Positions 28,031 to 36,472 of a stretch of 44,608 nt of DNA are shown one piece after another; the first letter of the stretch is position 1, and every line of letters begins with the position of its first letter. The notes beneath the pieces were generated by a model. It was not told the DNA's origin. It was given only the letters and a program-made list of their open reading frames with translations, and did not search any database. Both the position numbers and the translations under genes were made by a program. The DNA is from Bacillota bacterium (GTDB lineage Bacteria; Bacillota; Clostridia; Lutisporales; Lutisporaceae): assembly GCA_029553855.1 (NCBI GenBank), contig JAKPKE010000224.1:1-44608 (forward strand), in the 5' to 3' direction.

Positions 28031-29332
28031 ATGTTAACACAAGCACCGAAGGGAACAAAAGATATATTGCCTTCAGAGGTTTATAAATGGCATTATGTAG
28101 AAAATATTATCAGGGAAATATGTGCTTTGCATGGGTACCGGGAGATAAGAACACCCATTTTTGAGCATACTGAACTTTTTGAAAGAGGTGTCGGTGAAAC
28201 TACCGACGTTGTCCAGAAGGAAATGTACACCTTTATGGACAAGGGGGAAAGGAGCATCACACTTAAGCCTGAAGGTACATCGCCAACGGTAAGGGCATTT
28301 GTGGAGCACAGTATTTTTAATGAACCGCAGCCCACCAAGGCCTATTATTTAATCCCATGCTTCCGTTATGAAAAGCCGCAGTCGGGAAGACTAAGGGAAC
28401 ACCACCAGTTCGGAGTTGAGGCCCTTGGAACCTCAGATCCGTCGGTTGACGCTGAAATAATAAACATTGCAATGATGCTATACGGCAGGCTCGGGGTTGA
28501 AGACCTGGAAATAAGGATAAATAGCGTAGGATGCCCCAAATGCAGGGCGGAGTATAATAAAAAGCTTAAGGAATATCTTTCAAAAAGACTTGATAATCTG
28601 TGCGAGACTTGCAGGGAAAGATATGAAAAGAATCCTATGAGGATAATTGACTGCAAGGAGGAAAAATGCAAGCAGCAGCTCTCTGATATACCTTACATGC
28701 TTGATAATACTTGTAACGAGTGCAGGGAACATTTTGAAGGACTCAAAAACTCTTTGGAAGCTTTGGGACTGGCATATGTTGTAGATCCTAGAATAGTAAG
28801 AGGACTTGATTACTATACCAAAACCGCTTTTGAAATAGTATCCAACGATATAGGAGCCCAGGGAACCGTGTGCGGAGGCGGCAGATATGACGGTCTTGTC
28901 AAGGAATGCGGCGGCCCTGATACGCCTGGAATAGGTTTTGGCCTTGGCCTGGAAAGGCTTCTTCTGGTTGTTGGGAACCGGGGAATCGATATTCCGGTTC
29001 CGGTTTATATGGATGTTTATATAGCCAACATAGGAGATAAAGGATCAAAAGAAGCACTAAGACAAATAAACAAGTTAAGGAAAGAAGGAATCAAGGCAGA
29101 AAAGGACTATATGGGAAGAAGCTTACGATCCCAAATGAAATATGCAAACAAAATAAATGCCGGTTATGTGGTTGTATTAGGCGATGAAGAGATAAAAAGC
29201 GGCAGGATAAAAGTTAAAGATATGGGCACCGGAAATGAAGAGGAGATAAACCTTGAGGATCTGGCGGATTACATAAAAGGAAGGATGAAGGACAAAAATA
29301 CGGAGGGCGATAAGTATGGCAGGAATAAATAG
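28031..29332 (+). CDS. hisS: Histidyl-tRNA synthetase
   Basis: 433 residues, class II synthetase. AGGAGG precedes the ATG. Motifs: N-terminal APKGTKDILPSE, motif 2 region CFRYEKPQSGRLREHHQFG, the histidine-specific RGLDYYTKTAFEIV, GGGRYDGL, and GFGLGLERLL. A C-terminal anticodon-binding domain follows (about 325-420). It is controlled by the T-box ahead and overlaps the start of aspS by 17 bases, so the two are co-translated. Confidence 0.98.
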   Translation: MLTQAPKGTKDILPSEVYKWHYVENIIREICALHGYREIRTPIFEHTELFERGVGETTDVVQKEMYTFMDKGERSITLKPEGTSPTVRAFVEHSIFNEPQPTKAYYLIPCFRYEKPQSGRLREHHQFGVEALGTSDPSVDAEIINIAMMLYGRLGVEDLEIRINSVGCPKCRAEYNKKLKEYLSKRLDNLCETCRERYEKNPMRIIDCKEEKCKQQLSDIPYMLDNTCNECREHFEGLKNSLEALGLAYVVDPRIVRGLDYYTKTAFEIVSNDIGAQGTVCGGGRYDGLVKECGGPDTPGIGFGLGLERLLLVVGNRGIDIPVPVYMDVYIANIGDKGSKEALRQINKLRKEGIKAEKDYMGRSLRSQMKYANKINAGYVVVLGDEEIKSGRIKVKDMGTGNEEEINLEDLADYIKGRMKDKNTEGDKYGRNK

Positions 29333-31085
29333 AACACATATGTGCGGTGAGCTGAGCCAAAACAACCTGGGTGAAAAGGTGACATTAACAGGGTGGGTTC
29401 AGAGGAGGAGAGATCTGGGAGGTCTTATTTTCATACAGCTCAGGGATAGAAGCGGCATAATACAGTGCACAGTCAATAAGGATATGACTCCTGATGTTTT
29501 TTCGGAGGCCTTTAAGGTCAGAAGTGAATATGTGCTGGCAGTAAAAGGGGAAGTTATAAAAAGGGATGATAGTGCAATAAACGAAAAGATGCCTACCGGA
29601 TATATAGAAATTGCGGTCGGCAGTCTTGAAATACTAAGCAGAGCTGAAACAACACCTATGTACATTGAAGACGATTTGAACGTATCTGAGCAGCTGAGAC
29701 TGAAATACAGATATCTGGACCTGCGCAGGCCTTCAATGCAGAAATTTCTATTTACAAGGCACAAGATTGCAAAAGTGACCAGAGACTATATGGATGAAAA
29801 AGGATTTGTGGAGATTGAAACACCGGCACTTATTAAGACATCACCGGAAGGAGCAAGGGATTACCTTGTACCGAGTAGGGTGCAGCCCGGCACTTTCTTT
29901 GCACTGCCACAATCCCCGCAGCTTTTTAAACAGCTGCTTATGGTAGCCGGCTTTGACCGTTACTTCCAGATAGTGAAATGCTTCAGGGATGAAGACCTTA
30001 GGGCTGACAGGCAGCCTGAGTTTACTCAGATTGATATGGAGCTTTCTTTCGTGGGACAGGAAGAAGTAATGGAGGTTAATGAAGGGCTTCTGAAAAGACT
30101 TTTCAAGGAGGTACTGGATGTGGAAATCCAGAAACCCTTCAAGAGGTTCACATATAAGGAAGCAATGGAACGCTATGGTTCCGATAAGCCGGATACAAGA
30201 TTCGGCTTGGAGCTTAAAGATATCGGAGATGAAGTTGCAAACTCCGAATTCAAGGTGTTTACAGATGTTTTGGCAAATGGCGGAGTTGTGAAAGCCATTA
30301 ATGGCGAAGGACTTGGAGAAAAGCTCAGCCGCAAGGAAATCGACAGCCTCGGGGAGTTTGTAAAAACATATAGAGCTAAGGGACTGGCATGGATAAACAT
30401 AACCTCTGAAGGTATAAAATCTCCTATAGCCAAGTTCCTGAAGGAAGAAGAATTGAATGGTATAATTGAAAGAGTCGCCGGTAAACCAGGAGATATAGTA
30501 TTCATTCTTTCAGATAAAGAAAAAGTTGTATATGATTCTTTGGGACAGTTGAGGCTTGAACTGGCAAAACGTTTTGGATTAATAGACAACAACAAATTTG
30601 ATATCTTATGGGTAACAGAATTCCCGCTTTTGGACTATGATGAAGAAGAAAACAGATATGTGGCAATGCATCACCCATTTACAAGTCCAATGGATGAAGA
30701 TCTGGAGCTTTTGGATATTGACCCATTAAAGGCAAGAGCAAAAGCATATGATGTGGTATTGAACGGATATGAGCTTGGCGGAGGAAGCATCAGGATACAT
30801 AGGCAGGAACTTCAGGAGAAGATATTCAAGCTGCTGGGCTTCACTCAGGAGCAGGCATGGAGCAAGTTCGGATTTTTACTGGAAGCCTTCAAGTATGGCA
30901 CACCCCCTCACGGCGGGCTGGCCTTTGGACTTGACAGAATAGTAATGCTTTTTACAGGTACAGAAAATATAAGAGACGTAATTGCATTTCCCAAGACTCA
31001 AAATGCAAGCTGTCTTATGACAAATGCTCCCTCACCTGCGGACGCAAGGCAGTTGGAGGAGCTTCATATAGAAATTAAAGAATAA
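29316..31085 (+). CDS. aspS: Aspartyl-tRNA synthetase, bacterial type
   Basis: 589 residues, class IIb synthetase of bacterial length including the inserted GAD domain (about 290-400). N-terminal OB fold with GWVQRRRDLGGLIFIQLRDR; motif 2 FRDEDLRADRQPEFTQIDME; motif 3 GLAFGLDRIVML. Located in hisS with a GGAGGG site inside the hisS end. Whether it also charges tRNA-Asn cannot be judged here. Confidence 0.98.
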   Translation: MAGINRTHMCGELSQNNLGEKVTLTGWVQRRRDLGGLIFIQLRDRSGIIQCTVNKDMTPDVFSEAFKVRSEYVLAVKGEVIKRDDSAINEKMPTGYIEIAVGSLEILSRAETTPMYIEDDLNVSEQLRLKYRYLDLRRPSMQKFLFTRHKIAKVTRDYMDEKGFVEIETPALIKTSPEGARDYLVPSRVQPGTFFALPQSPQLFKQLLMVAGFDRYFQIVKCFRDEDLRADRQPEFTQIDMELSFVGQEEVMEVNEGLLKRLFKEVLDVEIQKPFKRFTYKEAMERYGSDKPDTRFGLELKDIGDEVANSEFKVFTDVLANGGVVKAINGEGLGEKLSRKEIDSLGEFVKTYRAKGLAWINITSEGIKSPIAKFLKEEELNGIIERVAGKPGDIVFILSDKEKVVYDSLGQLRLELAKRFGLIDNNKFDILWVTEFPLLDYDEEENRYVAMHHPFTSPMDEDLELLDIDPLKARAKAYDVVLNGYELGGGSIRIHRQELQEKIFKLLGFTQEQAWSKFGFLLEAFKYGTPPHGGLAFGLDRIVMLFTGTENIRDVIAFPKTQNASCLMTNAPSPADARQLEELHIEIKE

Positions 31086-31153
31086 CAAAAGTCCCTGCTC
31101 TCTATTGATAGTTTTGTATCATAACGCAGCGGGAATTTTGGAGGCATCATACA

Positions 31154-31933
31154 ATGAATCAATTTTCCAGAACTGAGCTATTAATAGGCAAAGAAGGTAT
31201 AGAGAGACTGAAAAAAAGTACTGTGGCAATATTTGGTATCGGAGGAGTAGGTTCTTTTGCTGCAGAAGCGCTTTGCAGGTGCGGCACAGGCAGACTTGTG
31301 CTTGTTGATTATGATGATGTTTGCATTACCAATATAAACAGGCAGATCCATGCTACAATGAAAACTGTAGGGAAACCGAAGGTGGAAGCAATGGGTGAGA
31401 GACTGCTGACTATAAACCCTGATGCCGATATTATATTACATAAGGATTTGTATAACGAGGAAACTTCATTATTTCTGCTGCAGCAGGAGTATGACTATGT
31501 AGTAGATGCTATTGACATGGTAAGCTCAAAAATAAATCTTATACTGAAATGCAGCGAGATGAACATCCCGATAATCAGCTGCATGGGGGCAGGCAATAAG
31601 CTAGACCCGACAAAGCTTATGGTTGCAGATATTTATAAAACCTCTGTCTGTCCTCTCGCCAAGGTAATGAGGCATGAATTGCGAAAAAAAGGGATTGAAA
31701 AGCTGAAAGTGGTGTATTCCCGCGAGGAACCGATTAAGATTGAAACAGGTACCCGAGATTGCGCAGAAAGCCAAATATGCGGTCATGATACGGCTAATCG
31801 TACAAATAGAAGACAGGTGCCCGGAAGCATATCCTTTGTACCGTCTGCTGCAGGACTAATAATAGCATCAGAAGTGGTAAGGGATTTATTGTGTCAGAGT
31901 ACGGGGTTGCGGAATGCGGAGGTTGTGAAATAA
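31154..31933 (+). CDS. tcdA: tRNA threonylcarbamoyladenosine dehydratase
   Basis: 259 residues, E1-like ThiF fold. Cyclises t6A37 of tRNA to ct6A using ATP. The nucleotide-binding FGIGGVGSFAAEALCRCG (about 26-43), DYDDVCITNINRQIHAT, and DAIDMVSSKINLI are diagnostic of the TcdA/YgdL group. GGAGG precedes the ATG. It follows aspS after a 68-base gap that may contain a weak terminator (TCCCTGC with GCAGCGGGA). Confidence 0.93.
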   Translation: MNQFSRTELLIGKEGIERLKKSTVAIFGIGGVGSFAAEALCRCGTGRLVLVDYDDVCITNINRQIHATMKTVGKPKVEAMGERLLTINPDADIILHKDLYNEETSLFLLQQEYDYVVDAIDMVSSKINLILKCSEMNIPIISCMGAGNKLDPTKLMVADIYKTSVCPLAKVMRHELRKKGIEKLKVVYSREEPIKIETGTRDCAESQICGHDTANRTNRRQVPGSISFVPSAAGLIIASEVVRDLLCQSTGLRNAEVVK

Positions 31934-31936
31934 CTA

Positions 31937-31982
31937 TTGACAAGTACAATAAATATATTATAATATAATTAGATACCGGTAT
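31937..31982 (+). promoter_or_regulatory. Promoter and candidate operator of the CsoR/CstR-type gene
   Basis: TTGACA (31937-31942), 16-base spacer, TATAAT (31959-31964). Between the -10 and the ribosome site is the palindrome ATACCGGTAT (31973-31982), followed by GGGGTATGGGGG, a G-tract/TAT arrangement like CsoR-family operators. This position would allow autorepression. Confidence 0.75.
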
Positions 31983-32004
31983 GGGGTATGGGGGAGGTGA
32001 AGGG

Positions 32005-32277
32005 ATGAGTAAAAAGGAAGTCACTAAAGAGGATATACTCAGCCGAATGAAAAAGATTGAGGGGCAAGCCAAAGGGATACAAAAAATGATCGAGGAAGAC
32101 AAGTGTTGTGGAGATATAATGATACAAATATCTGCGATAAGGTCGGCAATAAATAAAGTCGGCGGATTCATAATAGACAGCTATATTAAGGAATGTCTGA
32201 AAGAATCCCTCGAAAATGGCAAAGGCGACAAAAATATAGAAGAAGTAATTGATACAATAGTCAAGTATGTTAAGTAA
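32005..32277 (+). CDS. CsoR/FrmR-family repressor, CstR-like (C-Y-C)
   Basis: 90 residues from the ATG at 32005 (GGGAGGTGA upstream). All-helical DUF156 protein: RMKKIEGQAKGIQKMIEEDK, then QISAIRSAINKV. The copper sensors of this family bind with Cys36-His61-Cys65. Here the aligned residues are Cys35, Tyr60 and Cys64, with an extra Cys34. Loss of the histidine and retention of the Cys pair (29 apart) fits the persulfide-sensing CstR type better than a copper sensor. The downstream RseC-like and thioredoxin genes point to thiol or redox biology. Effector not proved. Confidence 0.85.
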   Translation: MSKKEVTKEDILSRMKKIEGQAKGIQKMIEEDKCCGDIMIQISAIRSAINKVGGFIIDSYIKECLKESLENGKGDKNIEEVIDTIVKYVK

Positions 32278-32295
32278 AAGGGATTGATACTGGGA

Positions 32296-32736
32296 ATGAA
32301 AGAGATTGGGAAAGTAATAAAAGCGGAAGAGGACCAGGTCGTTATATTTATTAAGAGAGGTACAGCCTGCGGAGATTGCGGAAAATGCCAGGTAGGCAAA
32401 GAAAAGCTTGGTATGGTTATGACAACCGACAATACTGTTGGAGCCCAGGAAGGTGACGAAGTAGAAATAGAGCTTGAAAACATTAACCTTATGGTAGCTA
32501 CATTAATTGCTTACGGATTCCCGCTTTTTGCACTTGCAGCCGGGATAATCGGGGGCTATTACGGGTCTTTGGTTTTTGGATTGAAGGACAACAATGCGCA
32601 AGCCATAGGTGCGGCATTAGGACTCGCTTTTTTAGCTGCTTCCTATATAATTATCAAATATAAAGACAAGTCAATTAGTAAAATAAAAAAGTTAAAGCCG
32701 GTTATTACAGGGATTCGACCAAAAGACAGTATATAA
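32296..32736 (+). CDS. SoxR-reducing system protein RseC-like
   Basis: 146 residues from the ATG at 32296; a TTG at 32284 is possible. A cysteine cluster near the N-terminus (Cys25, Cys28, Cys31 in TACGDCGKC), a beta-rich domain to about 65, then two membrane helices (about 68-95 and 107-127). This is the RseC/MucC layout, linked in Proteobacteria to SoxR reduction and the Rnf complex. The gene follows the CstR-like repressor by 18 bases, so it is probably the regulator's main target. Confidence 0.85.
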   Translation: MKEIGKVIKAEEDQVVIFIKRGTACGDCGKCQVGKEKLGMVMTTDNTVGAQEGDEVEIELENINLMVATLIAYGFPLFALAAGIIGGYYGSLVFGLKDNNAQAIGAALGLAFLAASYIIIKYKDKSISKIKKLKPVITGIRPKDSI

Positions 32737-32805
32737 TGGTATGAATGTATTTGTTTAATAATTTATAAATTTATGAAATGGATAAAATAAAAATATGTTT
32801 GATTC

Positions 32806-32821
32806 TGCAAAATAATTTGCA
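32806..32821. promoter_or_regulatory. TGCAAA-N4-TTTGCA dyad upstream of thioredoxin
   Basis: Same half-sites and spacing as the two palindromes before ord. It lies 26 bases before the thioredoxin start, and no -24/-12 promoter is visible near it. May be chance in AT-rich sequence. Confidence 0.3.
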
Positions 32822-32847
32822 GCAGATTTCGAAAGGAGTTTTTGAAA

Positions 32848-33174
32848 GTGAGCAAAAATATTAAAATAGTGGATAGAAATAATTTCAACAATGAAGTATT
32901 AAGGTCAGACAGACCGGTATTAGTTGAATTCTGGGCGGCGTGGTGCGGTCCCTGCAGGATGGTAGCACCTGTTATTGACCAGCTTGCTGATGAATACGAA
33001 GGAAAGCTGGAGGTTGCGAAGGTAAACGTGGATGAAAATCCTGAACTGGCCGGTAAATATGATATAATGAGCATACCTTCAGTATTTATGTTCAATAACG
33101 GAAACAAGGTTGGAGAAATTATAGGGGCAAGGCCTAAGCAGGTATTTGTCGACATGCTGAGAAGATATGTATAA
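32848..33174 (+). CDS. trxA: Thioredoxin
   Basis: 108 residues from the GTG at 32848, nine bases after AAAGGAG (a TTG at 32842 is too close). Reduces protein disulfides. Active site WCGPC with Cys33 and Cys36, cis-proline region SIPSVFMF about residue 75. Normal length. It is followed by a terminator and lies between the RseC-like gene and glyA. Confidence 0.96.
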   Translation: MSKNIKIVDRNNFNNEVLRSDRPVLVEFWAAWCGPCRMVAPVIDQLADEYEGKLEVAKVNVDENPELAGKYDIMSIPSVFMFNNGNKVGEIIGARPKQVFVDMLRRYV

Positions 33175-33179
33175 AAGAG

Positions 33180-33215
33180 AAGCGCTTATAGCAGATCCTA
33201 TAAGCGCTTTTGGTT
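33180..33215 (+). terminator. Rho-independent terminator after thioredoxin
   Basis: Perfect 11-bp stem AAGCGCTTATA with its complement around an eight-base loop, then a T-rich tail. Confidence 0.9.
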
Positions 33216-33254
33216 TGGGTGCGCCGCCTGCTAATATGATAATTCTTGTTAAAA

Positions 33255-33285
33255 TTGGTTTTTTAAACACTAAATATGTTATAAT
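33255..33285 (+). promoter_or_regulatory. Candidate glyA promoter
   Basis: TTGGTT (33255-33260), 19-base spacer, TATAAT (33280-33285), 71 bases before the glyA start. The -10 is good, the spacing long. Confidence 0.45.
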
Positions 33286-33356
33286 AAATTGTGTTAATTT
33301 TTTAAACTGCAATTCATAATTAACCGTGTTTATAATTTTACATAGGAGGAGTGTAC

Positions 33357-34595
33357 ATGAAGCTTGATAGTATTATGGCCTTTGATGTGGAAATTGCAAA
33401 AGCTATACTGCAGGAGCTTGAGAGGGAAAGGAGCAAAATAGAACTTATAGCATCAGAAAATTTCGTTTCACCGGCAGTACTGGAAGCACTTGGGACAGTA
33501 TTGACAAATAAATATGCTGAAGGATATCCCGGCAAAAGGTATTACGGAGGATGTGAATTTGTAGATATAGTCGAGGACATTGCGAGAGATAGAATGAAAG
33601 CCCTATTTGGTGCAGACCATGCAAATGTTCAACCTCATTCAGGTTCAAATGCCAATGAGGCGGTATACTTTACCGTGCTGGAGCCGGGGGATGTCGTTAT
33701 GGGAATGGATTTGTCCCATGGCGGACATCTGACACATGGAAGCCCGGTAAACATTTCCGGGAAATATTATAAGTTTGTTCATTACGGAGTATCCGAAAGT
33801 ACCGGCAGGATTGATTATGACAATGTCAGAGCTATAGCCAGACAAAACAGACCGAAGCTTATAGTTGCAGGCGCAAGTGCATATCCAAGGATAATAGATT
33901 TTAAGATTTTTAAAGAAATAGCAGATGAAATCGGAGCTCTTTTTATGGTTGATATGGCTCATATTGCGGGTCTTGTAGCAGCAGGACTGCATGAAAGTCC
34001 CGTACCATATGCTGACTTTGTTACAACCACAACTCATAAAACATTAAGAGGACCCAGAGGAGGAGCAATACTCTGCAAACAGGAACATGCCAGGGCATTG
34101 GATAAATCGATTTTCCCGGGGATACAGGGAGGACCTCTGATGCATGTAATTGCCGCCAAGGCGATATGCTTCAAAGAAGCCATGAGTGAGGAATATAAAG
34201 AATATATAAAGCAGGTGGTTGCAAACGCTTCAGTTCTGGCAAATTCACTTATTGCCAAAGGTATTGACATTGTTTCGGGAGGTACAGACAACCATTTGAT
34301 GCTTCTTGATCTTAGGAGCAAGGGTATTACCGGTAAGGATGCCGAAAAAGTTCTCGATGATATTGGCATAACAACAAACAAGAATGTTATTCCCTTTGAC
34401 CCGCAAAGTCCTTTCATAACAAGCGGATTGAGACTAGGCTCGGCAGCTGTGACCACAAGGGGATTTAAAGAAAATGATATGAAGGAGATAGCAGACATAA
34501 TATCTATTGCTATCACAAGCCCGGAGTCAAGGGCTGAATGCAGCAGCAGAGTAAAAGCCTTATGCAGCATGCATCCTTTGTATCCCGATTTTTAA
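33357..34595 (+). CDS. glyA: Serine hydroxymethyltransferase
   Basis: 412 residues from the ATG at 33357 behind AGGAGGA. PLP enzyme interconverting serine and glycine with tetrahydrofolate. The PLP lysine lies in [13 protein letters not shown] (about 220-232); [19 protein letters not shown] and [18 protein letters not shown] are family signatures near the N-terminus. Full length. Single-gene unit between two terminators. Confidence 0.98.
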   Translation: MKLDSIMAFDVEIAKAILQELERERSKIELIASENFVSPAVLEALGTVLTNKYAEGYPGKRYYGGCEFVDIVEDIARDRMKALFGADHANVQPHSGSNANEAVYFTVLEPGDVVMGMDLSHGGHLTHGSPVNISGKYYKFVHYGVSESTGRIDYDNVRAIARQNRPKLIVAGASAYPRIIDFKIFKEIADEIGALFMVDMAHIAGLVAAGLHESPVPYADFVTTTTHKTLRGPRGGAILCKQEHARALDKSIFPGIQGGPLMHVIAAKAICFKEAMSEEYKEYIKQVVANASVLANSLIAKGIDIVSGGTDNHLMLLDLRSKGITGKDAEKVLDDIGITTNKNVIPFDPQSPFITSGLRLGSAAVTTRGFKENDMKEIADIISIAITSPESRAECSSRVKALCSMHPLYPDF

Positions 34596-34683
34596 TAAGA
34601 AACATGGAGTTGCACCCAAACAACCTGCTTAATTCCAGGGAATTACCCGACTATTGCTCATTTACTTGAATAGTTGATATAAT

Positions 34684-34726
34684 AAGGTATGTCCATATGA
34701 ATTTTCACATAGGCCATACCTTTTAT
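34684..34726 (+). terminator. Probable terminator after glyA
   Basis: AAGGTATG (34684-34691) pairs with CATACCTT (34715-34722); the inner part pairs imperfectly. Followed by TTTATAT. It ends just before the regulator's ribosome site. Confidence 0.55.
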
Positions 34727-34741
34727 ATGTGAGGTAATAAT

Positions 34742-36148
34742 ATGACGATGAATTTTATTTATAAGTCAATTATCGATGCGATACTAAAGAATACGGATAT
34801 CGGCATACACGTCGTTGACAGTGCAGGTAAAGCGATTATTTATAATCAGGCGATGGCTGATATGGAAGGGTTGGATATCCATGAAGTTATGGGCAAAAGC
34901 ATTCTGGATATTTTCCCCAGCCTGACACATGAAACCAGCACTCTTCTTACGGTGCTGAAAACAAGGAAACCCATATATAACAAATTCCAGACATATCTGA
35001 ACCACAAAGGAAAGCAGATAAACACATTAAACAGCACTATACCTATAATGATTTCCCCGGGTAAACACGGAGCCCTGGAAATTGCTAAAAATATTACAAA
35101 AGAAAAAGAGTTGGCGGCCAAGCTTGTGTACCTGCAGCAGGAACTTGCAAGTAAGGATATTGACCATAAGAGCCTTAAAGGTTATACTTTCAGAAACATT
35201 ATAGGAGAAGATGAAAAATTTCTTGAAGCGATAGAAGTGGGCAGAAAGGCGGCTATGTCATCATCCACGGTATTGATTTCCGGGGAAACAGGAACGGGAA
35301 AAGAACTCTTTGCCCAAAGCATACATAATGGAAGCAGCAGGAAACGTAAGCCATTCATAGCACAAAACTGCGCCGCGCTGCCGGAATCTCTTCTGGAAGG
35401 GATCTTATTCGGGACAGTCAAAGGAAGCTTCACCGGAGCTATTAACAGGCCGGGATTGTTTGAGCAGGCAAACGGAGGATCGCTTTTACTGGATGAAATC
35501 AACTCCATGGGGCATCAGCTTCAGGCCAAACTTTTGAGGGTGCTGCAGGAAGGGTATGTAAGAAGAGTCGGAGGCCTTGCAGACATACCTATAGATGTGA
35601 GAATACTGGCGACTACCAATGAGGATCCCCTGCTAATGCTGAATAAGGGAATTCTCAGAAAGGATTTATATTACAGGCTGAATGTAATAACCGTCACTAT
35701 ACCCTCATTAAAAGAAAGAAAAACAGATATTCCGCTTTTAACAGATCATTTTATCAAAAAATACAATAATATATTGCAGAAGGATATATGGTATGTTTCA
35801 AGTGAGGTAGGAGAAGCCTTCATGCATTATGATTGGCCGGGCAACGTCAGGGAGCTGGAAAATATAATTGAAAGTGCAATTAACATGATTAACAGCGGAC
35901 ATATAATAAAATCAGAACATATTTCACCTGATATGCGCGAAAGGCTGTTTAAACCTGACGGGCGAAGATTCGGCCTGAGCCTGAGCGAAGATCAGTCCCT
36001 TGACAACATACTTAAAGAGGTAGAAAAATCAATAATACTGGAGACTATGCAGGAAAGCGGCAACAATATTTCAAGGTGCTCGGAGAAACTTGGGATAAAA
36101 CGACAGACATTGCAGCACAAACTAAAGAAATACGGAATAAGGGTATAA
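34742..36148 (+). CDS. RocR-like sigma-54-dependent activator
   Basis: 468 residues from the ATG at 34742 (GAGG upstream). PAS sensor domain about 8-118; AAA+ domain about 152-385 with Walker A GETGTGKE (181-188), the sigma-54 contact loop GSFTGA (228-233, a serine in place of the usual alanine) and Walker B GSLLLDE (246-252); C-terminal Fis-type helix-turn-helix about 438-465. The run LPESLLEGILFGTVKG and following text read closely like Bacillus RocR, the activator of arginine/ornithine catabolism. It is followed by paired palindromes, a -24/-12 promoter and the ornithine genes, so control of that operon in response to ornithine or a relative is strongly suggested. The ligand is inferred. 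Confidence 0.93.
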   Translation: MTMNFIYKSIIDAILKNTDIGIHVVDSAGKAIIYNQAMADMEGLDIHEVMGKSILDIFPSLTHETSTLLTVLKTRKPIYNKFQTYLNHKGKQINTLNSTIPIMISPGKHGALEIAKNITKEKELAAKLVYLQQELASKDIDHKSLKGYTFRNIIGEDEKFLEAIEVGRKAAMSSSTVLISGETGTGKELFAQSIHNGSSRKRKPFIAQNCAALPESLLEGILFGTVKGSFTGAINRPGLFEQANGGSLLLDEINSMGHQLQAKLLRVLQEGYVRRVGGLADIPIDVRILATTNEDPLLMLNKGILRKDLYYRLNVITVTIPSLKERKTDIPLLTDHFIKKYNNILQKDIWYVSSEVGEAFMHYDWPGNVRELENIIESAINMINSGHIIKSEHISPDMRERLFKPDGRRFGLSLSEDQSLDNILKEVEKSIILETMQESGNNISRCSEKLGIKRQTLQHKLKKYGIRV

Positions 36149-36250
36149 ATCATGTACCAGGTTACAGGGTACGAGGCACGGGGCGCGTTACGTAAGATGA
36201 AGGCAGCACGGAAAACGTTGAAATCCCTCTAAAAACACGGTAGTAAAAAA

Positions 36251-36286
36251 TGCAAATATATTTGCAGGAATGCAAATATATTTGCA
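36251..36286. promoter_or_regulatory. Two tandem 16-bp palindromes, candidate activator sites
   Basis: TGCAAATATATTTGCA occurs twice, at 36251-36266 and 36271-36286, each a perfect palindrome, centres 20 bases apart (about two helical turns, same face). They lie about 115-150 bases upstream of the sigma-54 promoter, the usual place for enhancer sites. The rest of the 36149-36472 spacer holds no gene; 36150-36235 contains only short GTTAC/GGTAC-type repeats. Confidence 0.8.
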
Positions 36287-36400
36287 TTTTTTTAGATCTG
36301 TTATACAATTCTGAAAGCTGCATATATTGGGTATGATACTTACAAAACAGTAATATCAATGTTTAATGACTTTTTATCAAATATGGATTAAATGTTTTAT

Positions 36401-36417
36401 TTGGCATAAGGTTTGCT
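36401..36417 (+). promoter_or_regulatory. Sigma-54 (-24/-12) promoter of the ornithine operon
   Basis: TTGGCATAAGGTTTGCT: GG (36403-36404) and GC (36415-36416) are exactly twelve bases apart, as required for sigma-54. Predicted start about 36428, 45 bases before ord. Confidence 0.9.
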
Positions 36418-36472
36418 ATAGATTATATTGAGGACTATATTAATATTATTATATTTAGGAGGTTTTTACTTA

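Noticed and set aside
36150-36235. GTTAC/GGTAC-rich stretch as a CRISPR-like or repeat array
   Set aside because: Units are only five or six bases, irregularly spaced, with no spacers of constant length.
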